A DNA stretch of 64,000 nucleotides, from contig DATKYR010000302.1 in the NCBI GenBank assembly GCA_035528395.1, positions 1 to 64,000 of the forward strand. The letters are read 5' to 3'. Positions 53,258 through 61,548 of this stretch are shown here, piece after piece (the stretch's first letter is position 1; each line of letters opens with the position of its first letter). The notes under the pieces are model-generated. The model was not told the DNA's origin. It saw nothing but the letters and a program-made list of their open reading frames with translations, and did no database searches. A program made the position numbers and the translations under genes. This DNA is from NIOZ-UU13 sp035528395. GTDB taxonomy: Bacteria > Planctomycetota > Phycisphaerae > Sedimentisphaerales > Anaerobacaceae.

Positions 53258-53294
53258 TACGAAAGTCTTCGTAATTATCAACGAATAAATTCGT
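53258..53294. promoter_or_regulatory. Candidate BlaI operator pair, module 1
   Basis: Two inverted repeats upstream of the repressor: TACGAA-AGTC-TTCGTA (53258-53273) and ACGAAT-AA-ATTCGT (53281-53294). Their centres are 22 bp apart, two helical turns, consistent with cooperative binding of BlaI dimers. Inference from position and symmetry. Confidence 0.55.
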
Positions 53295-53340
53295 AGTTTT
53301 AAAAAAATTTACAAAAACCCCATTTTCAGCTGAAAAACGC

Positions 53341-53406
53341 GCAAAAAAATGCCTCTACGCTGATTTCACATAGAGGCTGTAAAGCCGAAGAACTAAATAA
53401 ACACCC
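53341..53406. repeat. Repeat flanking the BlaI-M56 modules, copy 1
   Basis: CCTCTACGCTGATTTC...TAGAGG-CTG-TAAAGCCGAAG-AACTAAATAAACACC. Closely similar to 56842-56903, which lies at the same place relative to the second module. Contains a 6-bp stem (CCTCTA/TAGAGG). Confidence 0.6.
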
Positions 53407-53476
53407 CCGGAAGTTCACAGAGACAATTAGTCCGTGCCCCGTCGTCTATGATCCGGGGTTCGTGGATGGATGCTTG

Positions 53477-53516
53477 TCCCGCACCAAATAGGCATTTACC
53501 GTAATTTGGTGCGGGA
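53477..53516. repeat. CCCGCACCAAAT hairpin repeat, copy 2
   Basis: A perfect 13-bp stem TCCCGCACCAAAT/ATTTGGTGCGGGA with a 14-nt loop. It ends at the base before the stop codon of the ankyrin-M56 gene. No T-run follows on the minus strand, so it looks like a dispersed repeat rather than an intrinsic terminator. Confidence 0.75.
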
Positions 53517-56309
53517 TTACTCTTTCGCCCCGTGCCTGCGCAACAGTTCAATAATTTCCTTGTGCCCTTTCTCTTTCGCCAAAGACATGGGAGTCTTACC
53601 ATCTCTGGTTTTGGCGTTCACATCAACACTCTTGCTGATAAGCAGTTCGGCTACAGCCTTATGGCCGCCACTTGCTGCGATATGCAAAGGTGTGTTGCCA
53701 CGCTCGATTTCCTTTACGTTGGGATTTGCTCCTTTGTCAAGAAGCATCCGGATTATATCAGTGTAGCCATTCCTCGCTGCGATATGCAGGGGTGTTTGGC
53801 CCCAGGTATCCCTTGCATTGACATCAGCGTCTTTGGCGACCAAGAGTTCAGCTAAATCTGTGGGCCAGCTGTAAAGTGCAAGGTGCAGGGGCATCAAATT
53901 ACGTCCGTCCTTTATGTTTACATCGGCGCCCTTGGCGAGAAGCAGTTCGGCTAGAGCCTTATGGCCTTCCCTCGCTGCGATATGCAGGGGTGTGCGGCTG
54001 CGCTTGTCGGACTTTGCATCGACATCAGCGCCTCTGGTGATAAGCAGTTCTGCGATATCCTTGTGACCTTTCAAGGCTGCCACGTGGAGGGCAACCCCCC
54101 CCTCGCCTTTAGCATTGACATCTGCTCCTTTGTCAAGCAGATCTTCTACTGCCTGCCTGTCTCCCGATGCGACAGTCGCATGGAGCAGAGCCCATTTAGC
54201 TGCTGTTGTGTCTCCTGTCTTGGTGATGAGAGCTTCCACCATAGCCCGGTCACCGCCCAAGACGGCATCATGTAGCGGGGTAATCGGATAATTCTGCGAC
54301 TTGAGGTGAATATAGGCTCCATGTGATACGAGAAGCACAGCGATGTCAACGTCCCCGTTCCAAACGGCCCAGTTGAGGGGGCTTCCCAAGGGGTGGTAGT
54401 CACCTCCATCGGCGTTCGGATTGGCTCCCCTTGCGAGAAGCCAGTCAATCATGTCCTTGTGGCCTTCGCGTATGGCCCAGTGCAGGGGAGTCTGGTTCGC
54501 AGGTTCGGTATGGACGTCGGCGTGAAGATAGCTGGGTGTCGTCCAGCTCCAGCCATCGGGAGTCTTAGGTTCGCCATTGACGTCGGCCCCTTTGGCAAGC
54601 AGCAGTTCCGCCACTTCCCTGTGGTTGCCCGCTGCTGCGTGGTGCAGGGCAGTGTATCCCGCTTGCGTTTGGGAGTAGACGTCTGAGCCATTTGTCAGGA
54701 GTAACTCCACGATTGCTGTGTGCCCTCCTGCCGCTGCTGCATGTAACAGGGTCAGGCCGCCCTGCTCAAACGTCTCTTGTGCCTTGCCATTTTCGATTAG
54801 GCTCTGCACCCGTGACAGGTCACCCTTGTAGGCAGACATCAAGTCAGTCGAAAAGGTTGCCCCATGGGCAACCATCAGACCGAACGTATCGGTTTGCCCC
54901 AGTTCGAAGGCAATCATGGCTGGGCTCATACCCTTCTTGTCTCTGGCATTGACGTCAGAACCAGCAGAGACCAGCAGCTTGACGGTTGATATTTGCCAAT
55001 TCCGGGCTGCGACGTGCAATGGAATCCATCCCCTGGGATCCCGGGCATTGGGATTAGCGCCGGCTTCCAGTAGCAGTTTGATCATAGCCCTGTTCCCTCC
55101 GGGGGTGGCGACCGCGGCGTACAACGGTGTGCACCCATCCTTGTTCTTGGCTTCCAGGTCTGCCCCTTGGGCGATGGCTAACCTCATGTGCTTGACATTG
55201 TTGCGTCCGATGGCTCGGAAGAGCGCAGCAGTGGCTGCGGCTGGCTCAGCGGGCCGAGTTTGTGCACAGGCTACTCCGATGACAAGGCATGCCGCCACAA
55301 TACTCACTGCTAAGGCCCATATCGCTCCGGCCCGCGGATTGCCACATTTATCTTTCAGGATGCGGCGGACCCTGCCGGCCAGACCTTTCTTGCTGCGCAC
55401 GACAGCAGGTACGAACGCCATCTGTCCACCGGGTATCAAATCAAGCAGCGACTCTGCGTAGTCTGTGCCAGTCTGGCCGTTGGCTACGACCCAGTCGTCG
55501 CAGGCCTGCTCACTTAGTCTGACCAGCCGAGACTTTGCCCACCATACAAGCGGGTGCCACGGGAGGATACAAACCACCAGCTCCGCGAATAATCCGCTTA
55601 TATGGTCTCGGCGTTTCCAGTGCGCCAGCTCGTGACAAAGCACGCCGGCCCAGTCAACTCCATTGTCAAATTGCCCGGCTGCGCTCGGCACTAACAGAAC
55701 AGGTCTGCGCCTCCAACACCATATCACCGGACTGCGAACGCTCCGGCTGCTGTGAACCATTACATCCTTGTCAATTCCGAGTTTGGCTCTGGCCAGATTC
55801 AATGCTTCTTTAATCCTCTCACATTCCAGAGGCAGCGCCCGACCAAGCAGGCGAACGCCTAACATAAATGTTATAAGCAGTCGAGCAAATAAAATCAAAC
55901 TTGCTGCAATCCACACATATAAAATGACTGAGCGCCAGGGGAATTCGGCACTTTCTGAACCAGCCATAGCGGATGGTAAATCCTTTTCAATAAGACCAGG
56001 ATTATGCTCAAAATTCTCAGCCGAGATGATTCCAGGGGCCCCATAATTACTTCCCCTTGTCAAATCTTCGGCCGGCGATTGGATTGCGACCGGCTCGGCT
56101 ACAAACACACCTAATTCATAGTGCTTAACCAATATGCTCATAATCGGCACAATCACCGCTGCAATCATCGCTAAAAACAGCACCTGATGTGCCCTTGACG
56201 AGCGATGTCTCAGGATGAAACTGCCAACAAGTCCGGCCACAATAAAAATCGTGCTCTGCCATATACAGCTCGACAGCGAAAAGCCTCTCAGGAATATTTC
56301 GCCTATCAT
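53517..56309 (-). CDS. M56 (BlaR1-like) membrane metallopeptidase fused to an ankyrin-repeat array
   Basis: 930 residues. The M56 domain has TM segments near 15-33, 41-62, 127-150 and 329-349. HELAH (226-230) and SEQACDD (267 onwards, Glu ligand) are intact. From about residue 360 to 928 it is a continuous array of some 15-17 ankyrin repeats of about 33 residues (GCTPLYAAVATPGG, TPLHIAAREGHKALAELLLAKGADVN, and so on). If topology follows BlaR1, the ankyrins replace the extracytoplasmic beta-lactam sensor. Its ATG overlaps the BlaI stop by four bases, so the pair is translationally coupled. It probably senses a protein ligand and relieves BlaI repression. Confidence 0.88.
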   Translation of the reverse strand: MIGEIFLRGFSLSSCIWQSTIFIVAGLVGSFILRHRSSRAHQVLFLAMIAAVIVPIMSILVKHYELGVFVAEPVAIQSPAEDLTRGSNYGAPGIISAENFEHNPGLIEKDLPSAMAGSESAEFPWRSVILYVWIAASLILFARLLITFMLGVRLLGRALPLECERIKEALNLARAKLGIDKDVMVHSSRSVRSPVIWCWRRRPVLLVPSAAGQFDNGVDWAGVLCHELAHWKRRDHISGLFAELVVCILPWHPLVWWAKSRLVRLSEQACDDWVVANGQTGTDYAESLLDLIPGGQMAFVPAVVRSKKGLAGRVRRILKDKCGNPRAGAIWALAVSIVAACLVIGVACAQTRPAEPAAATAALFRAIGRNNVKHMRLAIAQGADLEAKNKDGCTPLYAAVATPGGNRAMIKLLLEAGANPNARDPRGWIPLHVAARNWQISTVKLLVSAGSDVNARDKKGMSPAMIAFELGQTDTFGLMVAHGATFSTDLMSAYKGDLSRVQSLIENGKAQETFEQGGLTLLHAAAAGGHTAIVELLLTNGSDVYSQTQAGYTALHHAAAGNHREVAELLLAKGADVNGEPKTPDGWSWTTPSYLHADVHTEPANQTPLHWAIREGHKDMIDWLLARGANPNADGGDYHPLGSPLNWAVWNGDVDIAVLLVSHGAYIHLKSQNYPITPLHDAVLGGDRAMVEALITKTGDTTAAKWALLHATVASGDRQAVEDLLDKGADVNAKGEGGVALHVAALKGHKDIAELLITRGADVDAKSDKRSRTPLHIAAREGHKALAELLLAKGADVNIKDGRNLMPLHLALYSWPTDLAELLVAKDADVNARDTWGQTPLHIAARNGYTDIIRMLLDKGANPNVKEIERGNTPLHIAASGGHKAVAELLISKSVDVNAKTRDGKTPMSLAKEKGHKEIIELLRRHGAKE

Positions 56310-56698
56310 TTTTTGCTCTCCTTTCTTTTCTGGTCAATCATTTTCCGAAGCTCTCCAAGCTCCTCGTCACTGAGCTTGTTCTGACGCATCAGATGCTGAA
56401 ACATCAAAAGGGCGTCCCCATCGAACATTCGCTCCATAAATTTGTGCACCGAGCTGGCGCCGGCTTCTTCGCGGGTCCGCGTCGGTGTATAGATATAGAC
56501 TTTCCCCTCAGTGCGATGTCGCAGCCAGCCAGCCTTCTCTAACTTCTGCATTGCCGTAAGAATCGTCGTGTAGGCGAGCTTCTTCTTATGGCTAAGCCGT
56601 TTGCGTACCTGATGGACACTCGCCTCACCAAGCTCCCAGACATCCTCGATTACCGCACGCTGCAACCGCCCCAAATCATCAAGCAACTTACCACTCAT
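56306..56698 (-). CDS. BlaI/MecI/CopY-family repressor, module 2
   Basis: About 130 residues from the ATG at 56698 (MSGKLLDDLGRLQRAVIEDVW), with GGAGG at eight bases; the frame extends five codons upstream. Winged-helix motifs ASVHQVRKRLSHKKKLAYTTILTAMQKLEKAGW and dimerisation region ASSVHKFMERMFDGDALL are present. It is clearly related to module 1 but divergent, so the two modules are paralogous rather than a recent duplication. Confidence 0.93.
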   Translation of the reverse strand: MSGKLLDDLGRLQRAVIEDVWELGEASVHQVRKRLSHKKKLAYTTILTAMQKLEKAGWLRHRTEGKVYIYTPTRTREEAGASSVHKFMERMFDGDALLMFQHLMRQNKLSDEELGELRKMIDQKRKESKK

Positions 56699-56739
56699 AA
56701 CATTAACCTCCATATCTTAAAACAAACCTCGATAAATGC

Positions 56740-56771
56740 TACTTTGCCCCAAAGTACTACGCACCATAGTA
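56740..56771. promoter_or_regulatory. Candidate BlaI operator pair, module 2
   Basis: TACTTTG-CCC-CAAAGTA (56740-56756) overlaps TACTA-N7-TAGTA (56755-56771). They lie about 45-75 bp upstream of the repressor start. TACTA/TAGTA half-sites resemble BlaI operators described in other bacteria. Confidence 0.5.
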
Positions 56772-56841
56772 TTTGTCAACAAAAAAATAAAAAAAATCCC
56801 AAAATTTTTTTAATCCCCCGTTTTTACCCTCAAAAAAGTAT

Positions 56842-56903
56842 AAAAAAGGCCCCTACGTTAATTTTGTGCAGAGGTCCCAAAGCCGAATGACTGAATAAAC
56901 ACC
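56842..56903. repeat. Repeat flanking the BlaI-M56 modules, copy 2
   Basis: CCCCTACGTTAATTTTG...GCAGAGG-TCCC-AAAGCCGAATG-ACTGAATAAACACC parallels 53341-53406. Both copies sit just upstream of a BlaI operator region. Confidence 0.6.
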
Positions 56904-56938
56904 GCAGCAAATCAACCAATTCTCTAATCCCTAATTCA

Positions 56939-57169
56939 CTAATTCTTGGAATTTTTCTCCTTTTCCAGATATTTCGCGATTTGTTTCAACTGCTCGCATA
57001 TCTCTTTGTTCTGTCGAAGGAGAGCCTCAATTTGTGAATGTATTGTTTTCGAGCCGAGGATGCTCTGGGCGAAGACCAGGAAAAACATCAGTGCCACCGC
57101 CCCGCCGATAGCGATAAAGCTAACGGCCCACAAAATCTTCTCTACAAGCTCGAGCAAACCGGCATCCAT
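56939..57169 (-). CDS. Small membrane protein with coiled-coil tail
   Basis: About 76 residues from the ATG at 57169 (MDAGLLELVEKILWAV); a longer start at 57202 is possible. One membrane helix (FIAIGGAVALMFFLVFAQSIL) is followed by a charged helical tail (IEALLRQNKEICEQLKQIAKYLEKEK). No named family recognised. It stands alone between the second BlaI module and the EF-G gene. Confidence 0.55.
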   Translation of the reverse strand: MDAGLLELVEKILWAVSFIAIGGAVALMFFLVFAQSILGSKTIHSQIEALLRQNKEICEQLKQIAKYLEKEKNSKN

Positions 57170-57446
57170 CGTACCGTAACCCTCGAATATGAAACGCTGC
57201 AAACATCCACCCGTCTTTCGACCACCTACTTACAATAACCAAATCCCTAATACCGGTCAAACCAAAAACTTGTCCTACCTGTCCCGCACCAAACCTGTCC
57301 TGAGTGTAATCGAAGGGCGAAGGGAATCCTCCCATTTTTAAATACTAAAAAAATCCTTGTCCTTTATACCTCAAGTACTATATTATTACACGTTTTGAAG
57401 CTGTTTAACCAAGGACTTTCAAACAAGCTTTTTGGAGACTTAAAAA

Positions 57447-59477
57447 GTGGCTGATACTGGCGATATACGTAACATTGTTCTTTTAGGGCACGGCGGAAGC
57501 GGCAAAACCTCTCTGGCCGAGGCAATGCTCCACAAATCCGGTGCAACGAACCGTCTTGGAAGCGTCGACGACAAAACAAGCATCTGCGACTACTACGATG
57601 AGGAAAAAGAACATCAGCATTCTATTCAGTCAGCGCTCGCCCACATCAACCACGCTGGTAAGCTGATAAACATTATCGACACGCCGGGCTATCCCGATTT
57701 TATCGGCCCGGCTATCAAAACGATACCCGCCGCTGAGACGGCGGTCATCGTTATTAGCGCACCAGCCGGCATAGAAACCAACACACGCAAAATGTTCCAA
57801 TTAGCTGCAGAAGCTAACATGCCCCGCCTCATCGTCATAAATAAGATGGACGCCGAAAATGTTGCTTTCCCTGAGCTGATAAAAGGTATTCAGGAAACTT
57901 TCGGCTCGCAATGTCGATGTGCTAATCTGCCCGCCGCAGACAAAACATCCGTTATCGACTGCATCGAGAATGAAACCGGCGATTCGCCCCTGATGGATGT
58001 GGCCCAGGCCCATACCGAGCTAATCGAAAGCGTCATAGAGGCAGATGACGACCTAATGGAAAGCTACCTCGGCGGCGAAGAAATATCCGCTGAAAAAATA
58101 GCTTCGGTATTCGTAGAGGCCTTAAAAGCCGACACTCTTATCCCAATACTTTTCACCGATGCCCGCAGAGAAACCGGTGTCCAGGAGCTCCTGGACATCA
58201 TTGTAAAATACACGCCGTCGCCTCGCCAGGTAAAGCCCGCTCAGCTTAAAGACGGTGACAGCTTAACGGAGCTGGCGGCCGACCCTGCAGGGCCATTGGC
58301 CGGATTGGTCTTTCGTGTCAGCTTCGACCAACGCTCAAATATGAAGTACTCCTCAATCCGCATCTTCAGCGGCACTCTTACGTCAGAGACAAATCTGCTG
58401 CGCAATGACGAGAAGAAGGGCATTCGGCCGGGACATACCTTAAAATCTCAGGGCGGCGAAAATAAAGAAATCAATGCCGGTGTAGCCGGTGACATTATAA
58501 CTTTAGCCAAGGTTGAGGAGCTGAAAACAGGCGACCTCATACACGATGGCAAAGCGGCCGGCAAATTCGAACTGCCCCCCGTGCCCGAACCGATGTTTTC
58601 TTTGGCATTTGAGCCGGCCACAAGAGGGGATGAACAGAAAATCAGCTCTGCTCTTGAGAGATTGTGCGAAGAGGATCCCTGCTTTAAGGTCAGCAGAGAT
58701 ACCCAGACTAAGGAGCTGGTTGCAAACGGCCTTGGCGATCTGCATTTGCGGATAATGCTCGAGAAGATGAAGAACCGCTACAAGCTGTCAGTAACAACCA
58801 AGGAGCCGAAGATTCCTTACCGTGAGACGATTACCGCTAAAGCCGAGGGCCATTACCGCCATAAGAAGCAGACCGGCGGAGCAGGACAATTCGGCGAAGT
58901 CTATCTTCGCATCGAGCCGGCCGAGCGCAATTCCGACCCGCCCCTGCAGTACAACTGGGATATTTTTGGTGCTTCAATTCCCGGCCAATATGAGCCGGCG
59001 GTGGCTAAGGGCATTAATGAGGTAATGCAGAACGGCGTTGTAGCGGGGTTTCCATTACAGGACATTTCAGTTTCTGTTTACGACGGCAAACACCATCCCG
59101 TCGATTCAAAAGAAGTGGCGTTCCGCGCAGCGGGCAAGGGTGCATTTACCGACGCCGTTAAAAAAGCCAACCCCGTCTTACTTGAGCCGATAGTCAATAT
59201 TGAAGTTACAGTCCCCGCGGAAAATATGGGCGATATCGCCGGCGACCTGGCCTCGAAACGTGGAAGGGTCCTCGGCCAGGATATGTTGGCCGGCAATTTC
59301 ATTATTATTAAAGCGCAGGTTCCGTTGTCGGAGGTTACTCAATATAACAGCCAGCTCAAAAGCGTTACCGGCGGACGCGGCAGCTACTCGATGTCACTCA
59401 GCCATTATGAAATAGTCCCGCCCAACGTCCAGCAGCAAATCATCGCTCAATACGCAAAGAAAAAAGACTCAGAGTAG
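57447..59477 (+). CDS. Elongation factor G-like GTPase (paralogous type)
   Basis: 676 residues from a GTG start with GGAG nine bases upstream. The GTPase domain has P-loop GHGGSGKTS (14-22), DTPGYPDF and NKMDAE. All later EF-G domains are present, including IPYRETITAKAEGHYRHKKQTGGAGQFGEV (domain IV) and RGRVLGQDMLAGNFIIIKAQVPLSEV (domain V). The switch I effector segment, RGITI in classical EF-G, reads HQHSIQ. It is slightly short for EF-G (about 700). This fits the EF-G-2/FusA-like paralogue group rather than the housekeeping factor, and no rpsG/tuf neighbours are present. It probably acts in ribosome translocation or recycling under special conditions. Confidence 0.9.
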   Translation: MADTGDIRNIVLLGHGGSGKTSLAEAMLHKSGATNRLGSVDDKTSICDYYDEEKEHQHSIQSALAHINHAGKLINIIDTPGYPDFIGPAIKTIPAAETAVIVISAPAGIETNTRKMFQLAAEANMPRLIVINKMDAENVAFPELIKGIQETFGSQCRCANLPAADKTSVIDCIENETGDSPLMDVAQAHTELIESVIEADDDLMESYLGGEEISAEKIASVFVEALKADTLIPILFTDARRETGVQELLDIIVKYTPSPRQVKPAQLKDGDSLTELAADPAGPLAGLVFRVSFDQRSNMKYSSIRIFSGTLTSETNLLRNDEKKGIRPGHTLKSQGGENKEINAGVAGDIITLAKVEELKTGDLIHDGKAAGKFELPPVPEPMFSLAFEPATRGDEQKISSALERLCEEDPCFKVSRDTQTKELVANGLGDLHLRIMLEKMKNRYKLSVTTKEPKIPYRETITAKAEGHYRHKKQTGGAGQFGEVYLRIEPAERNSDPPLQYNWDIFGASIPGQYEPAVAKGINEVMQNGVVAGFPLQDISVSVYDGKHHPVDSKEVAFRAAGKGAFTDAVKKANPVLLEPIVNIEVTVPAENMGDIAGDLASKRGRVLGQDMLAGNFIIIKAQVPLSEVTQYNSQLKSVTGGRGSYSMSLSHYEIVPPNVQQQIIAQYAKKKDSE

Positions 59478-59662
59478 CCATCTTATTATTCTGAGCACGT
59501 CGTCGACCTCAGGGGTAAACTCCGCGAAGAATCTCTGCACACTATCGGACGGCTGGTGGTTCAAGACCTCGTACATTACGACAGACAAAATATGAATGGT
59601 CGTATGTTATTGGTTCGGTTTGTCCGCAAACTGGTTAGAGCATAGGTCTGTTGTCGCCATAT

Positions 59663-59794
59663 ATCAATGGCAAATTCAGAGTCGAGTGTTTAAATCAGAA
59701 TTGGTTCTTGTCACTGGCCGATGCCAGCGATAGAATTGAGTCGTGGCGAATGGATTATAATCACTACCGGCCAAACAGTTCCGACTTGTCGTGA
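59663..59794 (+). pseudogene. C-terminal remnant of an IS3-family transposase (OrfB)
   Basis: The forward frame reads INGKFRVECLNQNWF, then LSLADASDRIESWRMDYNHY, then RPNSS and a stop at 59792. This matches the conserved integrase-core end of IS3 transposases (FNGKFRDECLNQNWF ... WRxDYNxxRPHSS), with the first D of the DECLN motif changed to V. Everything upstream of the fragment is missing, so this is a truncated relic. Confidence 0.75.
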
Positions 59795-59822
59795 GGCTGC
59801 ATGGCTCCGGCGGCGTTTTGTT

Positions 59823-59858
59823 GTTCTGGGCCAGGCTATGCTCCGCCTGCCCCAGAAC
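59823..59858 (+). terminator. Hairpin, possible terminator or element end
   Basis: GTTCTGGGCCAGGC pairs with GCCTGCCCCAGAAC (13 of 14) around an 8-nt loop. It is followed by an A-rich, not T-rich, stretch, so intrinsic termination on the plus strand is doubtful. It may belong to the decayed IS3 element. Confidence 0.35.
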
Positions 59859-59992
59859 AGGGAGAAAGAATGTGAAAACCTCTCATAAGACTTGGTATAA
59901 AAAGCGGGGGCAAGCCATTATGAGCAAACGATAAAATAATCTCGTCGGAGAATTTATATTTGACGTCGGTGAACAACAAGTACATAAAGTAG

Positions 59993-61546
59993 ATGCAAGT
60001 GAGTATTAAGGTGGCTACGTTAGAAGCTAAATACAAAGAACATAAAGACGATGTCATTAACTTACTTATTCTTATTCTTATCGCATCCGTACTCGGAGTT
60101 TACCTGATTGCCACAACAGTCCTTATTGCCAAGGACGGCGTCTATTACATTGAGCGGGCACAAAAGCTTTCAAGCGACCCTGTTGGTATTATAAAGGGGC
60201 ATCCTCCCGGTTATCCATTTCTCATTTTTATAGCTCATAGATTCGTGACTCTGTTTACCGATAACTCATCAGTATTTATCTGGATATATACGGCCCAAAG
60301 TGTAACGTTGTTATGCAGATTAATTGCGCTAATTCCTTTATATTTTATAGGAAAGTTTTTGGTTGGAAGCAAAAGAAGTTTCTGGGCAATTCTTATCCTC
60401 ATAATACTGCCTTATCCTGCGGAGTTTGGAAGTGATGCATTGAGGGATTGGCCTCATATCTTGTTTCTGTCCACAGGCCTTTTATTCTTAATTTGGGGCA
60501 GCAGATTCGGAAAGTGGTGGATGTTTGCAATTGCTGGCTTAGCAGCGGGACTTGGTCATACAATACGAGAGGAATGCACACAAATAGTAATATATGGAAT
60601 CTTGTGGTTGTTAATCAGTTTGTTTCTTCCAAGGGGGAATATAAGTAGGCTCAAAGCTATTCGCCTAACACTGATCCTTCTAATCGGATTTGCAATTCCA
60701 GCAGCGCCTTATATGAAGGTAAGAGGAAGAGTTTTGCCACCAAAACTAAAAAGGGTTATCAGTTGTAACACCCCGTGGCAGTCCAGTGGGCTTGAACAAA
60801 GTGGCTTTGATGATACCGTAGCAGTATACACAGCTTCAGGGATGCCAACCGATATACTAAAAGCTCTTGGTCAGCTCGGCGAGAAAATCAGTGACAATCT
60901 GATGCACTTTTTTATACTGCCGCTGGCGGTTGGCCTTTACCAGCATTTCCGCAAACTACGAAGGACTTTGCTTACTGAAAGGTTCTTTATACTTGCCTTG
61001 ATGATCCTGTATCTGGCAATGATGGTAATGCTTCATAAACATTACGGCTATATAAGTAGAAGGCATTGTATGCCTATGGTGGTCTTTACCGTTTTTTATA
61101 TACCAGTAGGTTTACAGATAATTGCACGCTGGCTAAGTAAGAGGGCTTCTAAAAGCAGTCTAAGCATAAAGAGAAACAGACAACGCTGGTTTTTTATACT
61201 TGTGGCAGTAGGCTTTAGTATTTGTACGGCTAAGTTCGATAGGATAACACCGCTGGGTTGGAAAATGCAAGGCTATATTGATACGGCGAAATGGCTGAAA
61301 GAAAATACCAGCGAAAAAGATCTAATCGCAATGGCAGATTCGCGGATTGGCTTTTATGCACAAAGGTCAAGCAGGAGAATGGATGGAGAGAAAATCCCCG
61401 GAAATACCACATACGTAGTAAAATTCTTAGATGGCAAGCAAGCAGAGGACGGTATAACCTTTAACAGAGAAGTGCGAAAACGATATTCGGTGTGGATGAA
61501 TAAGAAGAAAACGAAAAAAAGAATTGTTATTTACGAGGTGCTTTAG
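59993..61546 (+). CDS. GT-C fold membrane glycosyltransferase (ArnT/PMT-like, GT39 type)
   Basis: 517 residues with about ten or more hydrophobic segments. After TM1 the loop AKDGVYYIERAQ holds the acidic residue typical of polyprenyl-phosphate-sugar-using GT-C enzymes, followed by GHPPGYPFLIFI. A later RDWPHILFLSTGLLFLIWG and a C-terminal soluble domain (LKENTSEKDLIAMADSR) complete the layout. Such enzymes transfer sugars from lipid carriers to proteins or glycans on the outer face of the membrane. The start is uncertain (GTG codons at 60000 and 60012 are alternatives). Confidence 0.8.
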   Translation: MQVSIKVATLEAKYKEHKDDVINLLILILIASVLGVYLIATTVLIAKDGVYYIERAQKLSSDPVGIIKGHPPGYPFLIFIAHRFVTLFTDNSSVFIWIYTAQSVTLLCRLIALIPLYFIGKFLVGSKRSFWAILILIILPYPAEFGSDALRDWPHILFLSTGLLFLIWGSRFGKWWMFAIAGLAAGLGHTIREECTQIVIYGILWLLISLFLPRGNISRLKAIRLTLILLIGFAIPAAPYMKVRGRVLPPKLKRVISCNTPWQSSGLEQSGFDDTVAVYTASGMPTDILKALGQLGEKISDNLMHFFILPLAVGLYQHFRKLRRTLLTERFFILALMILYLAMMVMLHKHYGYISRRHCMPMVVFTVFYIPVGLQIIARWLSKRASKSSLSIKRNRQRWFFILVAVGFSICTAKFDRITPLGWKMQGYIDTAKWLKENTSEKDLIAMADSRIGFYAQRSSRRMDGEKIPGNTTYVVKFLDGKQAEDGITFNREVRKRYSVWMNKKKTKKRIVIYEVL

Positions 61547-61548
61547 TT

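Larger units (their letters stand above)
59478..59992. other. Intergenic region with IS3 remnant and hairpin
   Basis: The 515 bp contain a degraded TCATTCTGAG-type repeat (59487-59540), an IS3 transposase fragment (59663-59794) and a strong hairpin (59823-59858). No intact gene. Confidence 0.7.
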
